Translations under genes and position numbers: made by a program
DNA from: Aphis gossypii
Taxonomy: Eukaryota; Arthropoda; Insecta; Hemiptera; Aphididae
Direction: 5' to 3'
Assembly: GCF_020184175.1 (NCBI RefSeq)
Contig: NC_065531.1
Coordinates: forward strand, 50,613,213 to 50,677,212
Length of the DNA stretch: 64,000 nucleotides
Part shown: one piece after another, positions 11,960 to 25,982 of the stretch
Layout: every line of letters starts with the position of its first letter
Position numbering within the stretch: the first letter of the stretch is position 1
The notes under the pieces: generated by a model
Databases searched by the model: none
Seen by the model: the letters and a program-made list of their open reading frames with translations, nothing else
Told to the model about the DNA's origin: nothing

Positions 11960-14900
11960 GTCACACGACTACGATTTTTTTTAATAATCCGTTAAAGATG
12001 TCGTATTTGTTGAATACGGAACAGTGTAAAAAACTGAATGTCGTATAGATACATAAATTACCTAAATTTCTATTTCACACAAACATTATTTACATTAATT
12101 TACGAAATTTCAAATCTTCTCATCGAACCCTGAATTAATTACGTTAAAATAAGTAGGTAGGTACATAAAATAATCCAAAGCAGAGATATTTTAGTTAATC
12201 GATTTTACGAATCAGAGACAAAAACCATAGAAACTAGCTTTATTATGTATAGTATGTTAAATGTGTACCTCGCCATAAAGTAGGTCACTGTAATGGATGT
12301 ATTAATTTGAATTTCAATTTAAATGTTAACGTGAAAAAATAACCCAATCTTAAGAAAAAAAAACCCTCTAGAAATTAATTATATGTTTTTAAATTGTGAT
12401 GGAAACATAAATCTACTTAAAATTATTATATCTGATGTTATGCGGTAAACTTTGAGAGCAATTGCAAATTTGTTATTTTAAGTTTTTTTCAAAACGTTTG
12501 TCATTTTATGCATATAATTATGTTTTAAAGAGTTGGAACATTTTTTATGAGTAGTTTTTTACTATTTTTATAATTTATGCACTTCACAGTTCCTGTTGGC
12601 CAAATCAACGGTGTTTAATTGTTGTAGTTAAAAACTATTATCATTCATTTTTGTAATCTCATTAAATTTTATGAATATGGTACATTTCATATACATAGGT
12701 AATTACAACCATTGACTACGTTGATTTTTGGTTTAAATATTCGGTGTATGGAACATGCTTGAATGAGTCTTTTGTTTATCTATTTGCAATAATAATTTGT
12801 TTGTTAACTAAAAAAAAAAAAAACAATTTTAACAAAATTTCTGAAACAAGGTAATATGAAATGTTGACAATAATACTACGTAATTAACAAAACACCTTAA
12901 AGCTTATATATTATAACTGTATAAATAATACTTATAAACATACTTTGTTTTCTGTAACTAAGAATATATTTTTTAAATATATTAAATTTCTAAATTTCTA
13001 ATTATAGCTTTACATTTATTAAAATTGAGGGAAAATAATGTACACATTTTAATATTATCATTTATTAATAGGTATGATTGTATGAACAATTATTGTTTAA
13101 GATAATAAATTTAAAAAATATTAGCAAAAATGCATTATTAAACTTTTATATGATCTATTGCTTAATATAACTAATAGTTACTATATCTATTCGATGTCCT
13201 ATTCGAAATGAGAATATATGCTGATATCATTAAATCAAAATAAGGTCATCAGACAGCAGACGATCAATATAAGATCTTTATTTTCTGTTCTCTTAAATTC
13301 TTATTAATAATACCTAATAATATTAATATGTTGAATATACGAGTAATAGATATTCAGTCATCTTATCAGTGTCATATAATTTTATATTCAACGCTTAACT
13401 AAAATATTATATAATAATATAATGTATAATGTATACGATTTAGAATCCAGGATAAGTATAATATGACCATATACTGACCCATACAACGTTCCTGACATTA
13501 TGTCCCCAATTCACCATGTTATTATTAACACATGTTAGGTTACACTAGGTTTTAGATTCTAGTATATTATTTTATTTACATCTATCGTATATTGGTACTT
13601 CATTCGAATAAATTCAAAATTATTTCAATATTTTGATACGCTTTTTATAGAATTTCTACCTACCAATCAAAATTTGTTAGACCATTCTTCGTTTAAACTG
13701 TACCTTAAGCAATAGTTATACTATTGGATCATAATAATAGAATAATTTTATTAATAATACATTATTATAATAATTATCATTTTGTAATATATTTTTAAAG
13801 CGATACCTGATTATTTCAAAAGTAAACAAGTCATTTTATTTCATAGTTTAAAAAAGCAATAAAAATAAATTTTTAGTTTTTATCCGGGTAATTTTATCGA
13901 ACAAAGTACATTTTAATAATAATATATTCTTTAGTTAACAACATATTAATATATTATAGTATTATGCTTATTGCTTATGCATATTGAATACCTATATTAT
14001 ATTATATTAATTAGGAATTCCCCAATAGTAAATTCAGTATGCGAATGTATTGTATATATTGTATTGTAGTGTATGCATTGTAGGTATTTTTGAGCACAAT
14101 AATATTGATGGTTGTTAGAGTTTTGGCTTAACGCCATCGCCAGGTGCTTAATTTTTTATGCAAACAACTTTTACACGAAAAACTTGAAATTGCATTCACT
14201 GTCGGCGTGTTCAATCTGTTCTTTTTTATTTTGTGTTATAATTATTGATTATTGTGCTGGGTACACGATGTTGAATTGGTGTAAAAATCGAACATATGCA
14301 TAAGATTTAGGATAATCTCGAAGTAGTCACTATGTTATAAAATTATAATCATAGGCAGCTAGAGTAATAAATACTAGGTGTGAAGTAGCATGACGCAATA
14401 TTGTTAGTCGAAAGAATGTATTTAAAACATAATAATATACTTATAACTGTCGTCTGTCGGTCGTCGGAATTAGATTATACTACTTAAGTATACTTAACTA
14501 GTTTATCATCTCTATAATTATGCCCACTTTAAGGGGCATTGTGGTGGCATGGTGATGAGGCTCATTGAATTTAGGAGCCCATCTCTCTTCTCAAAATTAA
14601 TAATTTTTAATTCATTTGTTCAAAAGAAATATCCAAAAATAAAATAAAAATTGTTTATATCACGGAAGGTAACTAAACTGTCAATTAGTGATAAATTGAT
14701 AACAACGTGTTATCGTGTAAAAAGCATAATTTTATGTTTGTAAATGTGTATTTGTTTAAATTAATTTCAATTGATGAAATTTAAAATTTGTAATTTTACG
14801 CTTTAAGATTAATTGTAGTTAATGATGCTATAATAGGTTATTCATATACTGATCTATACTTACTATATTTATATTATATACTATTCAGTATAGCTAGCTT

Positions 14901-16415
14901 TGTACTTCTGTTATATTTTTGAAGCTTAACAATGTTTTTTTTACATCAATTTTCCTAAATTATAGCTGTTATAATAATTTATAATATTTATAAAACTGTG
15001 ATAATTTTTCTGTTACTTGTTACCCCTTAAATATACATCATCGCAGTCCTCTGTGATCAGCCTTTAATTTTAATACATGCCACAACAGTTAAAATTTTAC
15101 TCACACAATTTGTATCTATTTATCTCTTTTGTCAAGGCAATTTAAAGTTTAAACATTCAGCTAGATCCGGTGCATCCGGTTGCGTGCTCCTATTTACCTT
15201 ATTCAGGATGCATTTCAAAACTCGTCTCTAAATCGTAATGTACAATAATTATTATATTATTGCGTATTACAGTATTATCGTGCATATGTTGTTATATTTA
15301 AATACCATTATTATCTTAAAACATTCTAAACTATAACTCTTTTTAGAATTATATATTGTACAAATTTTCTAAAGGTTGTAATGTAACCTAACCTTGTAAT
15401 GTACTAAGTAATGTAATAAGTACATTGTACTAATGTACTTATAGTTACATAAAAGGATATTTCAGATAGGGTCTGAATTCATAAAAAAATTGAAATATAA
15501 GGAGTATAAAAAAGTTTTATTTTAACGCATAAATATATTTTAATGTTAAAATATTAATTCAATTATTAAATATTATTAAAATATTTTTTATAATTCTGCC
15601 TATCTAAATAATAAATAAATCGAATAGACATTATGAATAGGCAATTCATAAGAAGCCCTCTTCAATCATATTAAAATGTAATTATTATTTAGTAGTATTT
15701 AATTTAGAAATAAATGACTTACCTTTGTATAATCATATTATATTGTATCATTTTTATGTTTTTGTATTATAATTGAAATTGATAAATTATATTTCTTATA
15801 AATTATGGCTATTGATACAAATTATTTTTGATCATATTACTAGTATAGAGTAAATATTTTAATTTGGATATTACGTAATATAATACTTAACATTTTACTG
15901 ATTTTTGGTAGAAGTAATTGTATATTATTTTATTAAGATTACCTGCCTATAGTGATAACATTATTTATTGTATATTTAGTACTAATTTATTATTAGTCAA
16001 TTAAATTAAGTGTAATACGTAATAACTAGAAATAATGAATACGTAATTATTTACATTTATAATTGACAAAAATTATATGCTAAAAAGTGTTGCTTAAACA
16101 ATTAGATACGTTTTATCCATTATGCAACTCTTACACAGTTAAAATGATCAATGTAATATTACAAGGTGTTTTTTTTAAGGCAACATTAATTTTATCGAAA
16201 AGTATTTATTTTTTTTTCGGAAATGTCTTTTCTTACATAATTTTAAGATAAATTTATGTAACAATATTTTTGGAAAAAAAATATTTTTTTTATCAACTTA
16301 TTGATTAAGCTTTTTACTGTTTTAAATTACAGCACACACTTTTAATTTAATATTATAAAGCACAATGTTTTTTTTTTTAAGAATTTCAATAGATATATAA
16401 AAAGGTAAGCAAGGA
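11960..16415. other. AT-rich stretch without recognisable gene
   Basis: No coding similarity recognised. It contains poly-A, AT palindromes and a tandem ATCCGGTGC/ATCCGGTTGC pair at 15165-15183. An open plus frame at about 14475-14660 ending in Lys-rich low complexity was considered and not accepted. Confidence 0.5.
15416..15442. other. Perfect 11-bp-arm hairpin
   Basis: ATAAGTACATT and AATGTACTTAT are exact reverse complements separated by GTACT. The hairpin sits in a patch of repeated TAATGTACT words (15390-15440). It could be a cruciform-prone palindrome or the remnant of a small inverted-repeat element. Confidence 0.6.
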
Positions 16416-16800
16416 GGTATACCGTAATGCTGTAAATATACTAAGTGTCGAGTAGGTCACCGCAGTAATGGCATAATGGCTATATTAAATTTTAATTCAA
16501 TGATAAGACAAATTGTATAGGAGAAACGATTCTAAGCGGAGACCTATATCACGAGTAAATTTCATAATATTATGCTTCATGAATCATAATATATTAATAT
16601 TTCTATTAAAATAATTAATGTTATTATTAGTATCAACGTAAGTCGATTTTAATTTTGCGTAAAATTCCTGTTTTTCTCAATTTTTGGAAAAAAAAACTGG
16701 ACGCTTTAATCTTTCTAAATTAGGTACAAATTATAGATCCAATATTCTATCACAGGCGGTTCCCTTGGAAAATCATAGAATTTAATTGACTACGCATCGT
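16416..16800. repeat. Probable dispersed aphid repeat copy
   Basis: The strings TAATGGCATAATGGCTATATT, GGAGAAACGATTCTAAGCGG and TGCGTAAAATTCCTGTTTTT match, from memory, a repeat scattered through aphid genomes, often near CGATTCTGAGCGGAGAC. I cannot delimit the ends or assign a superfamily from this single copy. Confidence 0.4.
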
Positions 16801-19800
16801 GTGTATATACAAAAAAATATTGTTTAAAATATAAAATTAAAAATGTATGTATAAGAATCACTTTGTATATTGCATAATGCATATATATATATACATGTTA
16901 TAAATTAATACATAAGTATAATATGATAATTGAAAATAAATAACCTAACCTAATGGTTGATCACATTTTTAAAGTTTTAAACATTTTAAGTAACATTTTA
17001 ATGTAATACAAGTATAAGTAGGTAATCTAATAATTGTTTAAAAAAATATTCGAAAATGAAGGATTATATTTTTATTTTTAAAATATTGTATTTTATACAT
17101 ATTTCTTTCGAACAAAAAATTAAAAATTAAACCGTTCAATAATATTATATATTAAAGACCATTTAATTTGAAACAATTATTTACATTATACAATTTGGTA
17201 ATGGTTTATTGTTATTTTCGGCTTTATTCTGTCTGATTCATTCATTCTTTATAAATTTGTTTAATTTTCAAATAAATGATGAATGGATTTAATGTATTTA
17301 AATTAAATGTTATAATTGACAAATGATAAACTATAATTTAAATGTTTATGTATATAGTAGTTATTTTAATGTATTATTATCATTGTGTACCTAGATCTAT
17401 TTATATATATATATATTAAAATAAGCTATAATTTGCATAATTAATTTCCCACTTGAAGTTTGAACCACTTGTGACGTATTACTAATAATGTTCTCGTTTT
17501 CTTACCGGTTTTTTATGTTTAAAAGTTTAATAAACACCATTAACTCTGACGATTGAACGTAAAACTGAAATTTCCATTAAAAATGTAATAAAAGTAGTTC
17601 CAAGAATATGGCCCATAACAATCTATATACTAAAAATTTCTGTTTAGGAAGATGAAAAACATATTTGTTAATACTCTTAGTTTTGAAATATTTTAATTCC
17701 TATATAATATTATTTTTATGACTATTGTGTGACATTATGACATCTGTTAAATTGTACATTATAATTATTATATATTGTAAAACTTGCTATAAAATAACTG
17801 TTAGTCATCTCCAATGTATATTTAAAATTTAAATCATTAAATTATACGAGATATTCAAGTATAATTTATTAATCGTTGTATAATTAATAAATTACAGTAA
17901 TTACAGTATTATTAATGTCTTAAATTTTTTCTAATAGACATGTATTTAAGTTAGTCTCTAAATTCAAATGTATGTAGTATAAATAATTATTTCCCTATAC
18001 AAAGTAAACAGCTACATATTAATTACATTTTTGATATTTATTCTTATTATTTAAACATTTAACAGATATAATTATCTACTTATAAGTTAGACGTACATAT
18101 GTATATATAAAAAAGAATTAGATTGATTCCATAGATTCCAATTATTAACATCAATCTACTCTTTGGCCATTATATTCCTCCTTCCGGTGTGCACCATTAC
18201 TTCCCCTTCCCACGCAAAAACCGTCTGTCTAGTTTTCTAATCTGCGTGACATGCAACTTCCTGTGTGCGTATGTGTGTACGTTTGATGTCACACTCACAA
18301 GTCATTCATAAAAAAGGCAATAACACACACACCTAGATAATACAATTTATAGTTGAACTCAATGAAAATAAAATGAATGGGCTCTAACCGTGCCCACTAG
18401 GTCATTCGAAAATGATTATATTATTATATTCATGACTGCATTTTTTTATTACCTATTCTTTTTTCTTTTTTTTTTATGCAATTTTAATTTTTTTGTACAA
18501 GTATACAATGTGTACAAATACATTATTTTTAGGAGTACCATATTTGCGTAACAATAATGATAATTATCACATGCTATTTTATAGATCTCTTGATCGCTGC
18601 GCAATTTCCGTTTGCGGGGATCCGGAAGTGTGATACCCAAGTATGGTCAAGTTATTTAGACATCCGGTCAATAAAATAGAGGGGAGAAAGTTTCTCTGCA
18701 ACTATTCCTATGAGAACAATATTCATCAAGATCAAATTTACAACTGAGAAACGATTAAAAAATATCTTTTTAAGTTTATGAAAATTTAATTACATTTACG
18801 TATATTAAATATTCTTAGTTATGTATAATCTGAATCAAATTACGGTAAAATTTGTACATATGAATGTAAATTAAACATTTTTATAGTAGTTTGAATATTT
18901 TTTAATTAATTAAAAAAATTGTATTTTAATTTTATGTATATTTAAATCATAGTTTAAATATCATAATTTTAATTAAACTTATTATACTTAAATTGTTGTT
19001 TTTACCTGAATAAATTCTATAAACTTCGACGATGCCAAGATATTTAATTCTGTGTACTAAGAATCAAAATTTATGATAATGAGTTTGAAAAATATTTGAA
19101 AATTTAAGAAATTTATATAGGTACCTACGGATTAACCTATCAATATATAATTTAATCAATTATAAAAATATATAAATTTTAATAATTTATAAAAATTATA
19201 TAAACATAATAAATACTAAATTAATAATTATATCTATTTTATAATTTTTCGAAACCATTTTAATAGATTTCAATCTTTAATCTTTATTATAAATATTTTA
19301 ATAATTAGAAAATCAAATTTTGCATTACTTACCTACATCAACATTTAAAAAATGTAAGTACACTTAATTTTGGTAATAAAAAAAATCAGATTCTTATTTT
19401 AAAAACAAATGTTCATTATTTTATGAGTCACTCCTATAAGCAATATAAAAAAATCTTAAAAATGAAAAAATATAATGTTTAAGTAGATATATTTATAAAA
19501 ATTTAAAATGCCAGAATCTAAATAACTTCATAATTAAATGAAAAAAGGATGTATGCTAGATATACATGTTATTATACCGATTATTCCTCTAACAATATTT
19601 TTGTAATTATTCGAAAATTCATGTTTTAGAAACTAGAAACATTCAACTATTACTTAAATTATAATTTTCTATACACACAATGACATTTATAATATATTTA
19701 TAATCATATTCGTTTTAAGCTGATTTAAAGATCTTTGAAATTTTTGAATTTTATTTTTTACGCATTTTTAATCCCGATCAAAACACTTGAAATGTTAAAA

Positions 19801-20740
19801 CAAAATTCGTCATAAATTGTTCTTGTAACATTTTAATAATATCAAGATTTTATACAAACATAGTTTTCAATTGAAATATCTTATTTCATGATTCCATCGA
19901 CATTTCAACTTCACTCTTATAAAAAAAATTGTTTATTTTAGAATTATTACCTACTAAATAGTAGTAAATTCTAAAATTTATTAGTTGTAGGATACAGAAG
20001 TTTTCTGCCATTACATATTTTTATTATAGGTTACTATAATACACTCAATACTGTTTTCAAAATATTTATATTTATGGTTGTAGGTTACTTATTCCACAAG
20101 TACACAATACTATACCGTTCTATGTGCGATACGTCGGTATTTATTTATAAGTTAATAATAGCTATAGTAATATAATATTATTGATAATAATATGTTTGAA
20201 ATTTATAGTTCATATAACGATTATTATAAAATATATGATGTGACTTGGCTAGAATTACTGACCTACCATGTCAGAATAAAATGGCAATTAATTAATAAAT
20301 ATCAATATAAATGCCATAACGAAAATATTAGAATATTCTCAGAAAACATATATTATAGACAGACGCTCAAAATCGTTTTTTGTATATTCATACTGTGATT
20401 TATCGTTTAATTCAAATTTTACCGGTCCATTTCTGCAGTGACGAGATACACGCTCGACGTCTACCTACTATATACACAACAGAGAGAGTTTCTCAGACCT
20501 TTTTTCATTCATTGTATAATACGTGCACCTATATAATAAAAAAGAATTTTCGATACCAATAATAACGTTATTATTCTTACTTGCTGTGTACACGTTTAAA
20601 ATTATTTACCGACGACGGACGTTTTTGGCCGAGTTACTTTTCCACATAGCCGTTTTTAATTGCAAAACAACAAACATCGTGTACACCGAACACACAATAA
20701 TAATATTATAATGAATAATATTATACTATACACAATATTA
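16801..20740. other. AT-rich stretch with one GC-richer patch
   Basis: Mostly AT-rich. The patch at about 18170-18400 is CA/TG-rich. It has a short minus-strand ATG frame of 22 codons followed by a further 27 codons past one in-frame stop. A second minus frame at 18449-18640 begins in GC-richer sequence but degenerates into poly-Lys. Neither is recognised. The ATG ORF at 20192-20398 (68 codons) is Tyr/Ile/Asn-rich and unsupported. Confidence 0.45.
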
Positions 20741-20859
20741 TCGGCGGCTGCTAAGTCTTCGGCCTGCGGCGACCGCCAACAACAACCGGTGAACAATAAC
20801 AAGGGCGTTGCACTGCGCCTGCAGACAGAAGTGGTCAGGGTCGATTACACAGCGCTCGG

Positions 20860-20897
20860 CCAATATCCGGGAAGTGGGTTTTATGGCCCTATAAAAA
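20860..20897 (+). promoter_or_regulatory. CCAAT element and TATA box
   Basis: GGCCAATAT (CCAAT at 20860-20864) lies about 30 bp before CCCTATAAAAATCC (TATAAAAA at 20890-20897), both inside CpG-rich sequence. Transcription would start near 20920. A 115-codon ATG frame (20711-21058) overlaps this region, so one of the two readings must be wrong. Confidence 0.4.
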
Positions 20898-22340
20898 TCC
20901 TTCGGTTTCTAAACGATAATCTTCGTGTTTTACGACGCTCCGCCGCCGAGTTCCAAGGGTTGATTTCCGAGTATTTACTCCTCGGCGGTCGTTATTCCGT
21001 TCCCGGCCGACGTCCACATAAAGGACTCGTCCGCATAAACGTGTTATTATTGCGATAACGTATTGTGTCGTGTCGAGTATTAAAAATATTGCGCGTTTCG
21101 AGGAGGAGGAGGAGGAGGCGATTGCGTCCGACTTTTATCACATGTAAATAATATTACAAATTATTATCACACCATATGGGCGCTGCGTACGGATGGTCTG
21201 AAGCATGTAGGCATCAGCCTTGTCCGTATCCGTATTGAATATTATTATATTATGCTGCTCCGAACGGTCAAACCGACACCGATATTATGATCGCCGGCGA
21301 AGAATAGTATTACATAAACGTATAATATATAATATAATTATTATTCTCGTAATAACGATATGGCCCGCGTACCTGTTTTTTTTATATCCGCGCAGAGGCG
21401 GATGAATGAGCAGTGGACGAGAGAGGAGACCGCGTTTCTTCCGTGACGCGATCGCGAGGGACGTCAAAACGATTGAGAGACCTTATAAGGCTTAAACGAA
21501 TATTTCGAAAAATAATAATAAACAATAACAATATATAAGGAGAGAGAGAAATTAATAATAACAACAACAACAACAACATCGACCGACTCGTTTCCGGTTA
21601 CAAAACGTCGACGGTGCGTTGATCCGGTGGGAGGGGTGTGACCCGTCCGAGAAGACGGTAACAAAAATATTCCCGCGCGTCCGGTTCGGCCGACAGATGG
21701 CGTTACGCGTAACGCTAAGACGGCAGCGCTCGCGCACCCTCGCCCCGAAAAGGACACGTGAAAAACGCGTGGGTCGCGATGATTTCGTAGGATCCGAGTG
21801 TGCGACGCGATCGACGGCCCCGGCGACGATAAAACAATAATAATTAGAAAACAAAGAGTCGTTTTCTCGATAAAAATTATTAATAAATCGAAACGGCAGT
21901 TGTAGTTCCCGTGACCCTATCTTTTTGTTGTTGGTTTTTTTTTTTTTTTCGAGACGTCGAAGACGAACTATGCCGCTTCATTGATTGCGCGCCTGCCTGT
22001 GACCACCGCCGCCGCCGCCGTCGTTCCGTTTTCCGCGTACCACGCGAGACCGTTGCGCCGCCGTCGAAGTCGTATAATAATAATAACAACAATAATAGTA
22101 ACATCGCCGCGCCGGGGGTAGGGTGGCGAGATGGCGGCGACGGCGGTCTCTCTTCGGGTACGATGACCCCGGCGGCGGCGTTGTCGGTGCGCGCGCAACC
22201 GCGTAGTACACACACACATAACATATTATACGCGCGCGTATACGCATTTCCCGCCACGGCGGCCGTTGCCCTCGCCCGAGCACGAGGCTCGATTTAAAAT
22301 ATACATATTACAATATAATTATTTTTATTTATATATATGT

Positions 22341-22354
22341 ACGCGAGCTCGCGT
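22341..22354. other. 14-bp perfect GC palindrome next to (GT)7
   Basis: ACGCGAGCTCGCGT reads identically on both strands and runs directly into an alternating GT tract, sequence prone to cruciform or Z-form structure. It could also be a dimeric factor site. Confidence 0.6.
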
Positions 22355-23072
22355 GTGTGTGTGTGTGCGTAGAAGAAAAACAGTAACATTATATACGTTT
22401 TTTTTTTTTTTACATATTATTACGACGAACGGTGGCGGCGTCTGTACGGCGGGTTCGAGACCGCAGACGAGCGACGCTTTTGCCGGAAACGCATTTTTTT
22501 TTTATTTCACTTTTTCGTCGACCGATTAAAAAACGCTGTTTTGATAAATATAGATAAACCCCGTCACCTCGCGCGCGCGTTCTCTCCGAATCGCCGTACG
22601 CCAGAGCGGCGGCAGAGTCGAGGGTCGCCGACGCGGCGATGACAACGATAATAATATTAATAATAATAATATTATATATTATTATTGTAATAACCGGCCG
22701 TGACGAGATGTATTATAACGCGCGGTGGTGCAAATTAGTAGATATAATTGTACGTATCTTTATTTCGATGCGAATTACAAACCTCTCGTGTTGGGTTATC
22801 TCCAGTTATCACTGACCGAAAGTAAAATATGTTTCGATACTATACAGATCTATAAAAATAGTCTTTCGTTCGTCGTTTCAATAATCAATACATAACACGA
22901 CATACACATTGTAAAATTAACGGAAATTCTCACTTTTCAAATAGCTCGGAAATTTTCGTAAAATATATACAATAAAATGATAATGCAATAAACTGAAGCA
23001 CCCTCTTCTAATAAATTCTTGGTCATATTTTCATGTAAATATTGATCAACATTATAAAAATCGTTTTTTCAG

Positions 23073-23078
23073 TGCTGT
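23073..23078 (+). other. Possible 6-nt micro-exon
   Basis: TCGTTTTTTCAG (ending 23072) is a good 3' splice site, and GTAAGT (23079-23084) is a full-consensus donor. Only TGCTGT lies between them. The arrangement resembles an intronic recursive-splice site or a two-codon micro-exon. Isolated splice-like motifs are common, so confidence is low. Confidence 0.25.
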
Positions 23079-23097
23079 GTAAGTTATTATCTCATTA

Positions 23098-23304
23098 TAA
23101 TTTAAAATTAGACCTCTTACCAGTTGGGTAAGAGCAACTTGTCTTCCTAGTCTTCATTCGGTTTATTCCTTTATAATATGCCATCCTCCTCGTCGTGATT
23201 CGTGACGAAGTCATAATATCTGCAACCTCTGATTTATCGTCTTTGATTAGCCCTTCTATTTTTCTATAGAAACATCTGCCTGTCTCGCTGGTATTCGTAC
23301 CCCC
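23098..23304 (-). pseudogene. Unrecognised coding-like fragment, minus strand
   Basis: A minus-strand frame stays open for 68 codons through a GC-richer patch in AT-rich DNA. Amino-acid content is balanced and charged (for example KIEGLIKDDKSEVADIMTSS), unlike the Ile/Tyr/Lys-rich chance ORFs nearby. The first ATG is about codon 30. A GTAAGA donor-like site (on + 23116-23120 as CTTAC) could end it, but that site is one arm of the perfect palindrome CTCTTACC-AGTTG-GGTAAGAG (23114-23134). It may be an exon or a transposon remnant; I cannot name a family. Confidence 0.3.
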
Positions 23305-23309
23305 TTAAG

Positions 23310-25866
23310 TTATACCTCATAAATTATAATACATATCATATTAAAATGAATATTTTATATATAAAGTTATAAATATTTTATTAAAGTTTCACTTCTATAA
23401 TAATTGGCACAATTTCTTTTATGCACTCAAAATTGAATTTTTCTATAATTTAAATAAAAAGAAAATTTTAAGTAAATTTTAATTATTGAAGGACATTTTA
23501 ATAATTTATAATTTATATACTTAATGTCTGGATGACGTGTTTGAAGGGGTATTACTTAAATTTGTTTGGTTAGATTTTTTTTTATAAATACTTTTTTAAA
23601 TGTTTAGAAGGTGTATGATTATTGATACTGATTTTTAATTATTGTTGAAAATTAAGAATTATATTGATGAGATGATTAAAACTTTATAAGATAAATTAAT
23701 TTGTTGATCAAGGATTTAAATTCATAAAAAGAGGACGAGTTTTAAGGACAAATTATGGTTAGAATTGGTAAAATGAGTATAGTATGTTGTGTTGAGTATT
23801 TGTGTTGACCGATTGTGTACTATACTATTTTGGAATATAATAAAGCATTGTTTAAAGTAGCACTTACATTGATTGGAATTATTATATAGCTGGTATTATT
23901 TGTTTTAAGCACTTATGTTTGGTATAATTTTACATTTTAATTTGTGTTGTATAATTATTCTGAAAAAGTAAAACGTATAAGTAATATTATGCATATTATG
24001 CTTTGAATTAAATGTATTATATTAGGTGTATCCAATAAAAACTTAATCGTGTATAGAGTATTTGGTGTTACAAATCAATTTGTTTTCAAGAAAATGTCAA
24101 GGCGTAAAATAGGCAACTACTTAAACAATCTCGGGGGCAATTATAAGGAATAATCACAGAGTAATTGTTTGGTGAACAAATTATTCTATGTTGTGTTGTT
24201 TTATAAATTATTATTCTAAAAGCCACTTTTTCGACTTTTTTTACCTACACGAATTAAATATTGTCTTTTTCCTTCCAAATTTTATGCCATATAGTGTCAC
24301 CCATGTTTTTGTTTTTAAAAAATAAAATATTATATATATATTTTATAGAGATATTAATAAAATTAAATATTTTGATAAAAAAAATGTATTTTTTTTTACT
24401 ATGAATTTAACAAGTTAATTTTTACATACATTCATAATTACTTATTAGTTATTACTGATGTTAATAAACGATATAATATTTTCTTTACCAATTTTTTTTT
24501 TTCATAAAATTAATGTAATAAGTATTGAATTATTTTTATAGAGTACAAATTATTATTATGTTGTATTAAATATTAATTTAAACTAATTTTAATTATGATT
24601 GTGATTAATTTTTTTTTTTTTTAATTATTGCAGTCTATTTAAATTTAAAGTATTAAAGATATTTAAAAATTATCACTTTATCAGCAAATAATGCGATTTG
24701 AACATTTTTAATGGAGATTATAATTAGTTGATTTTATTTCAGCTCATATAAATAAGTTGTTACATTTTAAATGAAATACTATTATTGAAAATGTAATAGA
24801 AACAGTAATATTATCGAATTTTTACAGTTAGTATTTACTTATAGTCTATAGAACCCCTCGTGTAAACTTAATGGCTATTCAAATTATTTTATAATATTAT
24901 AAATATAATTAAAAGTATAAAGTTACTATACATTTATCTACAATTCTTTTAAGATATATATTATATATTTTGAAACAATTAAGAAAAGTTTAAACTAAAG
25001 ACTAATTTTATTTGTGCACAATGAACGTGATTTTTAAACACAGTACCATTTTATAATAATTAACATATTAACGATAATATATTAATAACATAATATAATG
25101 ATATCAGTTTTTAAAAGTCATGTATAATTATAATGTTTGATTGACCTTTTTCATACTTTGAGTCAATATTAACAACATTTTATAAAAATAAAAATATTAA
25201 GTATTCATATATAGTTTTAAATATTCTTGTACATTTTATTTATAGACATTTTTGTATTCTGTATAATAACGTAATAAAATATTCTACGTAATATAGTCCA
25301 ACAATTTAAAAAAATCACAAATGTAATTATTTTCTAAAATAAACTTAATGTCGGCGTACGTTCCAGTTCCTAGAAAATGACGTCAATTGTGAATTGAATG
25401 CATTTTTTATTAATTAAATTCATACAGTGTTTATTGTTGACAGTCATGATTCAATAATAGAAAGTTTAATTATGGCTTTTAAAAAAAATAATACTACAAA
25501 TGCATATTGTAATAAGTGATTTATTTTCTTTGACATTACTCAGCGTATATTAAAAGTGTGTTCCATATATTTTGATACACTTCTGATTGCTATACTTAAT
25601 ACATTTAGTTACTCTGTATTATATCATGCTATATAAATTTTATTATATCTACACAAATTTAAAACATTATGATTCAATTATTAAACTACACATAAACAGT
25701 ATGTAACACAATAATAATATAATGTAAGACGTTTTAAAAAACATTGAATCTATAATAATTTATGTTACGTATTTTAGCATATTTTTAGACTTAGGTATAT
25801 GTGACACAATACGTAAATGTGCTTGCATAAAAATATTGATTTTTCGATTTTCGTCATATTTTATCC
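23310..25866. other. AT-rich stretch, nothing recognised
   Basis: Homogeneous AT-rich DNA with poly-T runs and no coding or structural signal that I can support. Confidence 0.6.
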
Positions 25867-25874
25867 TTGCAGAT

Positions 25875-25982
25875 CAGGCCCATTGCCCCCCTAAAAATAT
25901 TAAAAAGACATTGTTTTTGTACACAATGTCCCCCCAAAGTTTGCTTTGCCCCACCTAAAAATTTGGTCCGAATACTGGCCTG
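25875..25982. mobile_element. Short hAT-like MITE with 8-bp target duplication
   Basis: The element starts CAGGCCCATTG and ends CAATACTGGCCTG-like (right end read inward CAGGCCAGTATT), sharing the terminal CAGGCC. The flanks are TTGCAGAT (25867-25874) and CTGCAGAT (25983-25990), a 7/8 match as expected for a hAT target duplication. At 108 bp it has no coding capacity. Internal CCCCCC blocks resemble those of the element at 11753-11951, suggesting a related family. Confidence 0.6.

Larger units (their letters stand above)
20740..22780. promoter_or_regulatory. CpG-rich island 3 (largest)
   Basis: About 2 kb of CpG-dense sequence with microsatellites: (GAG)n 21100-21118, (CAA)n 21560-21577, T15 21935-21949, (CCG)5 22006-22020 and (GT)7 22353-22366. 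It has many overlapping open frames on both strands, which is expected where stops are rare, and none resembles a known family. A CCAAT/TATA pair (20860, 20890) is the best promoter signal. I read the block as promoter/regulatory DNA, possibly bidirectional. Confidence 0.5.

Noticed and set aside
20711..21058. 115-codon ATG ORF, plus strand, the longest in the window
   Set aside because: It overlaps a CCAAT/TATA promoter-like arrangement, shows no recognisable domain, and the surrounding GC-rich DNA is open in many frames.
21880..22297. Cluster of 80-130-codon ORFs on both strands in island 3
   Set aside because: Long homopolymeric runs (poly-Leu, poly-Arg, poly-Asn) come from microsatellites, and mutual overlap in several frames shows they are composition artefacts.
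22441..22470. GGGTTCGAGACC resembling a tRNA B box
   Set aside because: No A box at the right distance and no acceptor stem; the upstream sequence is a GT repeat and poly-T.
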